A stretch of DNA of 11,197 nt. Origin: Bacteroides sp. (lineage in GTDB: Bacteria > Bacteroidota > Bacteroidia > Bacteroidales > Bacteroidaceae). The DNA lies in NCBI GenBank assembly GCA_019412865.1, contig DXOJ01000361.1:1-11197 (forward strand). The letters run 5' to 3'. The first letter of the stretch is position 1, and every line of letters starts with the position of its first letter. Made by a program: the position numbers and the translations under genes. This document shows, piece by piece, positions 6,125 to 11,197 of the stretch. The notes under the pieces are model-generated. The model was not told the origin of the DNA. It worked only from the letters and a program-made list of their open reading frames with translations, and made no database searches.

Positions 6125-7777
6125 TTAGTTTTTCTTAGCCCACCACAAGTCAGTTGCAGCATTGTCTACTCCACCAAGTTTTTGCACTGCATCTAGATAA
6201 ATCTCATGAGATTGCCCCGTTCCATTAAAGCTGTTCGGGTAAGTCATACGACGCATACCTCTGGCTGCAGTGATCTGAGTTGAATTGTGATTTCCTCCTG
6301 ATATAATAGGATTCAATTTGGGATAACCGGTACGTCTGAATTCCGTCCATGCCTCCTGACCGTTAGGGTACAGAGCAATGTACTTCTGAATGATAATCTT
6401 CTCCAGTTTCTGTTCCTGGGTTCCTTCAAACTTGGCGGTAGCTTGGCTGGGAGCTTGATAGTCGAAACCAAACTTGCTACTGGTGACTTTATTTGCAGCA
6501 GGCTTGTTGCCGGAAGCCATATAGGTATCTACGGAACCTGTCGCACCGTTTTCTTGGAATGAAGTTTCTATACCTTGTTTGTAAAGTGTTTCGGGATCAC
6601 CTTTTCCGTATTCCGTACCCCAAAACAAGGCAGCTTCAGCACGCAAGAAGTACACTTCGGATGCACGCATCCAGTACAGTGGAGTATTTCCCTGAATTTT
6701 CGGTTTGGAATAAAAGTAGTAGCTATCCGTTGGATCTGTATCCTTCGAACGAGTATTAGTATGACCAAGAGGAACACCTTGATACTTATTATTATCAAAA
6801 GCTGTTACTGCAACCGTACATTGGCTATTGGCAGGCTCGCAATATGCGCTCAGACGAGGATCTTTATATCCCATCAAGTAAGCGAGTATGGATGTACCTA
6901 CACGTGCATCATTGTAATTATCAGCTATCCAGTACAACGGGTTACGAAGAGCGATTACCGGGCCCGGGCCAGCACCAGCTGCATCACCAGCTTCGGTCAT
7001 CACACCGATGGAATGTTCTACAGCTTGTTTGGCATACTGTTTTGCCAATTCCGGTTTAACGCTACGAAGACGTATTGCCAGACGAAGCATCAGCGAGTTG
7101 GCATATTTCACCCATTTGGTTACATCACCGTTGAATACCAAGTCATAATCTGACATCACCTTTACGTTGTTTACCGCTTTCGGAGTCAACACCTCTACCG
7201 CTCCTGCCAGATCCTTGAGCATTTCCGTATAAACCGTTTCTTCCGAGTCGAAAGGAACGTCTATAGCCCCCTTTCCGGCAGCCGTATAGGGAATCGGGCC
7301 GAAGCTTTCCAGCACTTTATGCCATCCTGAAATCTTCAGGATCTGCGCCAAAGCAGCTATTTCAGGAGTATCATTCTCTTTGGCTGAAGCTGTCAGCTTC
7401 TTCCAAGGGTCAAGCAAATTAGTATAGGAGTTAGAAAAAGTTGTTGAAACCCAGCTATTGACTATCACGTAATTCAGGTGACAATTCCCTCCCTCAAAAG
7501 TGTTGTTTATTCCAATATAGCCGCTCCATGCATCAGCAGACAGATTGTATGCGGTTTGATATGCATTAACCGGACCTGTATCATCAGCCTGCGTTCCAGT
7601 AGGAAACACAGATTTCTGCATAGCCGTGATGTATCCTCCCACAACGATACCATCCATAACACCTTCTCCGTCAGTCATCTCGAAGGGATTGGTGTTAATC
7701 TCTTCATAATTACACGATGCTAGTGCCAAAACGGCGAAAGCAACGGCAAAAAATTTATATTGTTTTATTCTTTTCAT
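6125..7777 (-). CDS. SusD-like outer-membrane lipoprotein (SusD/RagB superfamily)
   Basis: This 550-residue protein is the partner lid of the SusC-type transporter: it captures glycan at the cell surface and delivers it to the barrel below. The signal peptide ends in LALASC, placing the acylated cysteine at 22, and INTNPFEMT follows at 27-35, typical of the SusD-like (PF12741/PF12771-type) branch and not classical SusD. Other family marks are LKISGWHKVLESFGPIPYT (147-165), the TPR-like helix WVKYANSLMLRLAIRLRSV (222-240), LYWMRASEVYFLRAEAAL (367-384) and YPNGQEAWTEFRRTGYPKL (470-488). It begins 15 bp after the SusC stop codon, so the two are translationally close, as usual for such pairs. The branch fits the association with GH18. 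Length is normal and the frame intact. Which glycan it binds cannot be read from sequence. Confidence 0.94.
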   Translation of the reverse strand: MKRIKQYKFFAVAFAVLALASCNYEEINTNPFEMTDGEGVMDGIVVGGYITAMQKSVFPTGTQADDTGPVNAYQTAYNLSADAWSGYIGINNTFEGGNCHLNYVIVNSWVSTTFSNSYTNLLDPWKKLTASAKENDTPEIAALAQILKISGWHKVLESFGPIPYTAAGKGAIDVPFDSEETVYTEMLKDLAGAVEVLTPKAVNNVKVMSDYDLVFNGDVTKWVKYANSLMLRLAIRLRSVKPELAKQYAKQAVEHSIGVMTEAGDAAGAGPGPVIALRNPLYWIADNYNDARVGTSILAYLMGYKDPRLSAYCEPANSQCTVAVTAFDNNKYQGVPLGHTNTRSKDTDPTDSYYFYSKPKIQGNTPLYWMRASEVYFLRAEAALFWGTEYGKGDPETLYKQGIETSFQENGATGSVDTYMASGNKPAANKVTSSKFGFDYQAPSQATAKFEGTQEQKLEKIIIQKYIALYPNGQEAWTEFRRTGYPKLNPIISGGNHNSTQITAARGMRRMTYPNSFNGTGQSHEIYLDAVQKLGGVDNAATDLWWAKKN

Positions 7778-7792
7778 AATGTAATGAATCTG

Positions 7793-10700
7793 TTAAAGTT
7801 TAAATTTCAATCCAAAACCGAAGCTGCGTACGCTTGGTTGCATAAAGTAGTCATTTCCTTGTCCATAAGTTGCTGTAGACGGAGTCAGTTCCGGATCGAA
7901 CGGAGCTTTGCAGTACAGCATCCATGGATTATTGGCAATGAAAGAAACCGATACATCTTTCAGTACATTACCAAACCATTTGTTAGGCATAGTATAACTG
8001 AATGTAAGTTCCTGTAGACGTATGTTGGTTGCGCTGTATACATAGTAGCCTGAGGTCTGATAGTTACCTGTACCAATCATTTGGTAATATGTCTTAGCAT
8101 CTACCCGTCCTTGTCCCGGGAATAATGCACCTTCCGACTCTCGTGCATCGGCTGTGCGCTGAGACACTCCGTAGCGGTCGAGAATTGCTTCTGTTGAAGA
8201 TGTTACCACACCTCCAAAACGTCCATTAATCAGGAAGCTGAGTCCGAACCCTTTATAAGAAATAGCATTATTCCATCCCATGTTGAAGTCAGGAGCAGTC
8301 TTGCCTAGATACACCGGATCACCATCCTCCATTTCATATTTTCCGTCACTACTTACCAACACATATCCCTGGCTATCTTTCTTGAAAAAGCGGGTTGCAT
8401 AGATGTCGTGAATGCTTCCACCTTCTTTCAGGATAGTGCGTCCTTTGTCTTTCAGTACTTCCGGAATATTAATGGAGACAGGAACCCCCATCACTTCTGT
8501 ATTATAGTCTTTCACCATTTCCTTGATTTCGTTAATATTCTTCGAGAAAGTCAACGTAGAAGAAATCGAGAGTCCATTCTTGAAACGGTCGCTATAGCCA
8601 AATGATGCTTCCCAACCCCGATTCTCGACATTACCTGCCTGCAGATAAATGGAGTTATAACCGGTAGATTCAGGTAGGTTTCCTAAGAAAGTCTGGTTGT
8701 AAGTGTTCGACTTATAATAAGTCACTTCTGCATTGAACTTGCTAAACAAACGCAAACTCAGACCAAATTCATATGACTTGGTGCGCTCCGCTTTGAAGTC
8801 GGTGAACGGATAAATGTAGGTAGGTTTAAAGTTACCACCCACAATCGGAGTAGTGACTGTTCCCGGAGTCAACCCCGAACGTGACACCGGAGCACCAACT
8901 TCGGTATATGAACCACGCACCTTCAGATAAGAAAGAAATTCAGGAAGTTTCACCATTTCAGAAACAATTGCAGATAATCCGACAGAAGGATAGAAAAATG
9001 ACTCTTCACTTGTGTTGACTAGTCGTGAGTTCCAGTCGTTTCTTCCGGTCAAAGTGAGGTAGAGCATACTTCTCCATCCCAGTTCCACGTTGCCGAAGAT
9101 AGCATGATTACGTACACGACTATCACCTCCTTTTTCTGAAATACGACCATTTGACGGGTCAATGTTTGAAGTTGCAAACTTGTTGGGAACTCCCAACAAT
9201 GTTCCTTTATAGCCTCTTTGTAGTGCCCAATAGTTAGAGTAGTTCCATCCGAAGTTGGCAGAAACGCTGAAGTCTTGAATACGCTTATTGATATTCAACA
9301 TAGCATCAGCATATTCCTGACGGTCGTTGTAGTTAATATATTCATAATGTCCTTTCTTACCTTCAGCAAAAACCTGATCGGAAGAAGCAGAAATTTTGCG
9401 TTCAAACAATACATAGGTATCGTCCATACGGTAACGGGCTGTAATATTCAACCAATCTGTAATCTTATAGGTCAAACCTACATTGAACATATAACGGCTC
9501 TTTTCATTGGTTGATACATTGCGATAAGCAGTCCAGTACGGGTTTTGTGAAGCATAAGTTGCATCCGAAACCGGCCAATACTGTACTGGTAGCTTACGAC
9601 TGTCATCAAAACGTTCAAAAGTTTTAATATCTTCAAAGTCCTCACCTCTCGGAAAGAGATAAGCAGCCACAATCGGATTCCAGTAGAGTCCCTGTGAAAC
9701 CATATTCGTATCGTCCTGCTTGACATACGATGCCCCCAAGTCGAGTTGCAGCTTATCATCGAAGAAAGTCGCAGTGTTCCGGATAGTAAAGTTCAGACGA
9801 TTATAACTGTTGTTCGGAACAATACCTTTGGAGTTTGTAGAAGAGAACGAAGCAAAAGTCTGATTTTTTTGCGTACCTGTAGTCAACGTCACCGAGTTGA
9901 TGAAATTTGTACCGGTATTGAAGAAGTCATTTTTCGGATCATAACTAGATGGAGTGGGTAATTTTTCACCCCAGCTTTCGTAAGTATCTTTTTTATTTCC
10001 ATAAGTATTCTGAAAGTCAGGAGTCATATAAGCTTTGCTGAATTCAGAAGAAGAAGAGAACTGCACGGAGAGTTTTCCTTCCTTACCTTTCTTGGTTGTA
10101 ATCAGGATAACACCGCTGGCTGCACTACTACCATAAAGTGCAGCAGCCGAAGGGCCGCTCAACACAGAGATGCTTTCGATATCTTCTGGATTAAAGTCAG
10201 CGATACCTTCCGTACCAGCCTTTCCCTCACCCATAATACCACTATCTGTATTTCCCATGTCCGTATTAAACAGAGGAATACCGTCTACAACATACAGTGC
10301 ATTGTTGTTACCTTCAATAGATTTGGCACCACGCATTACCACACGTGTAGCTCCCCCCACACCAGTAGCACTTCGGTTAATGCTCACACCAGCAACCTTA
10401 CCATTCAATGAATTCACAAAGTTCGCGTCTTTCACAGTAGTCAAATCATCACCCTTAATCTGTTGTACATTATAAGACAATGCTTTTTCTGCACGCTTGA
10501 TACCCAATGCCGTTACAACAACTTCCTCCAAGACCTCTGTATCTTGTTTCATTACAATCTGATAGAAATCTTTTTTTGAAACAGGGATGACTTGGGTGGC
10601 ATATCCTATATAAGACACTTTAAACTGGGAATTATCCGGCGCTTTTATAGAGAAATTTCCATCAAGATCGGTTATTGTACCTGTAGAACTGCCATCCACA

Positions 10701-11128
10701 GTTATATTTACTCCAATCAATGGTTCACCCTTTTCATCAGTTACTTTTCCTTTGATATCTTTTACTGTCTGTGCAACAACAGTAGGCTTCTTTCCTGTAA
10801 TTATAATGTAATTACCCTGAATTTGATAAGCGAAACCTGTTCCTTTCAAGATTGTATCAAGGGCTGCCAGTAACGATGCATTTTGCAAATTAAGATCAAC
10901 AATTTGCTTCCCTTTCAATTCGGAATCACTATAGTTTATCGACATTTTAGACTGTTTTTCCACAGTTTTTAATGCATCAATAACAGTGATATCTTTCTGC
11001 TGGATAGTAATTTTACTATCGTTTTGAGCAAAAGCTTGGGTCTGTATAAGTAATAATAGACTTAAAAAAGTGAGAAAGACCCGCTTATGAGCTATTTGTT
11101 CTGCTATTTTTTCGTAAATTTGTAGCAT
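7793..11128 (-). CDS. SusC-like TonB-dependent outer-membrane transporter with STN signalling domain
   Basis: This 1111-residue protein imports glycan fragments across the outer membrane using TonB energy. The signal peptide spans about 1-34, with an unusually long charged n-region (MLQIYEKIAEQIAHKR), a leucine-rich core and the cleavage motif AFA. An STN domain follows at about 38-112 (KDITVIDALKTVEKQSKMSI at 45-64). Then come a carboxypeptidase-regulatory-like beta-sandwich (about 124-194), a TonB-box region (EEVVVTALG, 201-209), the plug (about 215-348) with YVVDGIPL (279-286) and SVLSGPSAAALYGSSAASGV (321-340), and the 22-strand barrel to the C-terminus. The STN domain marks transporters that signal to a FecR-type anti-sigma factor, which fits the sigma/anti-sigma pair in this window. 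It is the first gene of the operon, with the SusD-like gene 15 bp behind. The ATG at 11128 is the only reasonable start. The frame is complete. Confidence 0.96.
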   Translation of the reverse strand: MLQIYEKIAEQIAHKRVFLTFLSLLLLIQTQAFAQNDSKITIQQKDITVIDALKTVEKQSKMSINYSDSELKGKQIVDLNLQNASLLAALDTILKGTGFAYQIQGNYIIITGKKPTVVAQTVKDIKGKVTDEKGEPLIGVNITVDGSSTGTITDLDGNFSIKAPDNSQFKVSYIGYATQVIPVSKKDFYQIVMKQDTEVLEEVVVTALGIKRAEKALSYNVQQIKGDDLTTVKDANFVNSLNGKVAGVSINRSATGVGGATRVVMRGAKSIEGNNNALYVVDGIPLFNTDMGNTDSGIMGEGKAGTEGIADFNPEDIESISVLSGPSAAALYGSSAASGVILITTKKGKEGKLSVQFSSSSEFSKAYMTPDFQNTYGNKKDTYESWGEKLPTPSSYDPKNDFFNTGTNFINSVTLTTGTQKNQTFASFSSTNSKGIVPNNSYNRLNFTIRNTATFFDDKLQLDLGASYVKQDDTNMVSQGLYWNPIVAAYLFPRGEDFEDIKTFERFDDSRKLPVQYWPVSDATYASQNPYWTAYRNVSTNEKSRYMFNVGLTYKITDWLNITARYRMDDTYVLFERKISASSDQVFAEGKKGHYEYINYNDRQEYADAMLNINKRIQDFSVSANFGWNYSNYWALQRGYKGTLLGVPNKFATSNIDPSNGRISEKGGDSRVRNHAIFGNVELGWRSMLYLTLTGRNDWNSRLVNTSEESFFYPSVGLSAIVSEMVKLPEFLSYLKVRGSYTEVGAPVSRSGLTPGTVTTPIVGGNFKPTYIYPFTDFKAERTKSYEFGLSLRLFSKFNAEVTYYKSNTYNQTFLGNLPESTGYNSIYLQAGNVENRGWEASFGYSDRFKNGLSISSTLTFSKNINEIKEMVKDYNTEVMGVPVSINIPEVLKDKGRTILKEGGSIHDIYATRFFKKDSQGYVLVSSDGKYEMEDGDPVYLGKTAPDFNMGWNNAISYKGFGLSFLINGRFGGVVTSSTEAILDRYGVSQRTADARESEGALFPGQGRVDAKTYYQMIGTGNYQTSGYYVYSATNIRLQELTFSYTMPNKWFGNVLKDVSVSFIANNPWMLYCKAPFDPELTPSTATYGQGNDYFMQPSVRSFGFGLKFKL

Positions 11129-11197
11129 CTTTTTAGTATTAGACCCGTTGGCGGAATTAAAAAGATAATATATTGATGTTTAAAAAGTTGTGCATAT
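11129..11197 (-). promoter_or_regulatory. Leader of the SusC operon, promoter not resolved
   Basis: These 69 bp precede the first gene of the operon and run off the window. A sequence TATCTTTT (complement of 11160-11167) matches five of six fixed positions of the Bacteroides -7 box (TAnnTTTG). No TTTG lies at the expected 19-21 bp upstream. The lack of a full housekeeping promoter is compatible with control by the ECF sigma factor, but the true promoter may lie beyond the edge. Confidence 0.25.

Larger units (their letters stand above)
3631..11128 (-). other. Four-gene PUL operon: SusC, SusD-like, GH18, DUF1735/LamG
   Basis: The four genes share a strand, are spaced 15, 67 and 32 bp apart, show no internal terminator, and end at the strong terminator at 3631-3670. 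Three of the products are predicted surface lipoproteins and one is the outer-membrane barrel. Together they form a capture, cut and import set on the cell surface. Further breakdown of imported sugar would need enzymes encoded elsewhere. Confidence 0.8.

Noticed and set aside
6961..6970. GC-rich palindrome ggcccgggcc within the SusD-like gene
   Set aside because: It is explained by the codons of the Gly/Pro-rich loop AGAGPGP and needs no regulatory role.
6575..7153. Plus-strand open frame of 192 codons opposite the SusD-like gene
   Set aside because: It lies wholly antisense to a well-supported gene, and its translation has an irregular, cysteine-rich composition with no recognisable domain. 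The other plus-strand frames across the window fail for the same reasons.
1..11197. Mobile element, phage, CRISPR or defence system
   Set aside because: No transposase, integrase, terminal inverted repeats, spaced direct-repeat array or defence domain is seen, and composition appears even along the window.

Overview
The window is a polysaccharide-utilisation locus (PUL) from a gut-type Bacteroides or close relative. This rests on the SusC/SusD pair, a FecR-type anti-sigma factor with its ECF sigma factor, lipoprotein signal peptides, AT-rich intergenic DNA with few Shine-Dalgarno sequences, and families (DUF3943, DUF1735, SusD-like) that are largely confined to Bacteroidota. All seven supported genes lie on the minus strand, so the transcripts run from the right edge to the left.

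Region 1 (about 11197 to 3631) is a compact four-gene operon. It holds a TonB-dependent SusC-type transporter with an N-terminal STN signalling domain, a SusD-like surface lipoprotein, a GH18 lipoprotein with a complete DGxDxDxE catalytic motif, and a DUF1735 plus LamG-type lipoprotein that is probably a surface glycan-binding protein. Gaps are 15, 67 and 32 bp, and a strong intrinsic terminator follows the last gene. The likely job is to bind a GlcNAc-containing glycan at the cell surface, cut it at a beta-1,4 GlcNAc linkage (most likely the chitobiose core of N-glycans, or otherwise chitin-like material), and import the product. No exo-glycosidase, sulfatase or protease is present in the window.

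Region 2 (3548 to 2010) holds a separately transcribed gene for a secreted DUF3943 protein, probably an outer-membrane beta-barrel of unknown function.

Region 3 (1879 to 216) holds an ECF sigma factor and its inner-membrane FecR-family anti-sigma factor. By analogy with other Bacteroides PULs, glycan import through the STN-bearing transporter would be sensed by the anti-sigma factor, releasing the sigma factor to activate the SusC operon. The pair lies downstream of the operon it probably controls, with the DUF3943 gene in between.

Region 4 (1 to 215) holds no gene I can support. It has two hairpins, the second a plus-strand terminator, so an unseen gene converging from the left probably ends here.

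None of the genes looks truncated or frameshifted. I see no tRNA, rRNA, CRISPR array, insertion sequence or integration scar. The most distinctive points are the minimal enzyme set around an apparently active GH18, the split of DUF1735/LamG from GH18, the DUF3943 gene between the operon and its regulators, and the downstream position of those regulators.
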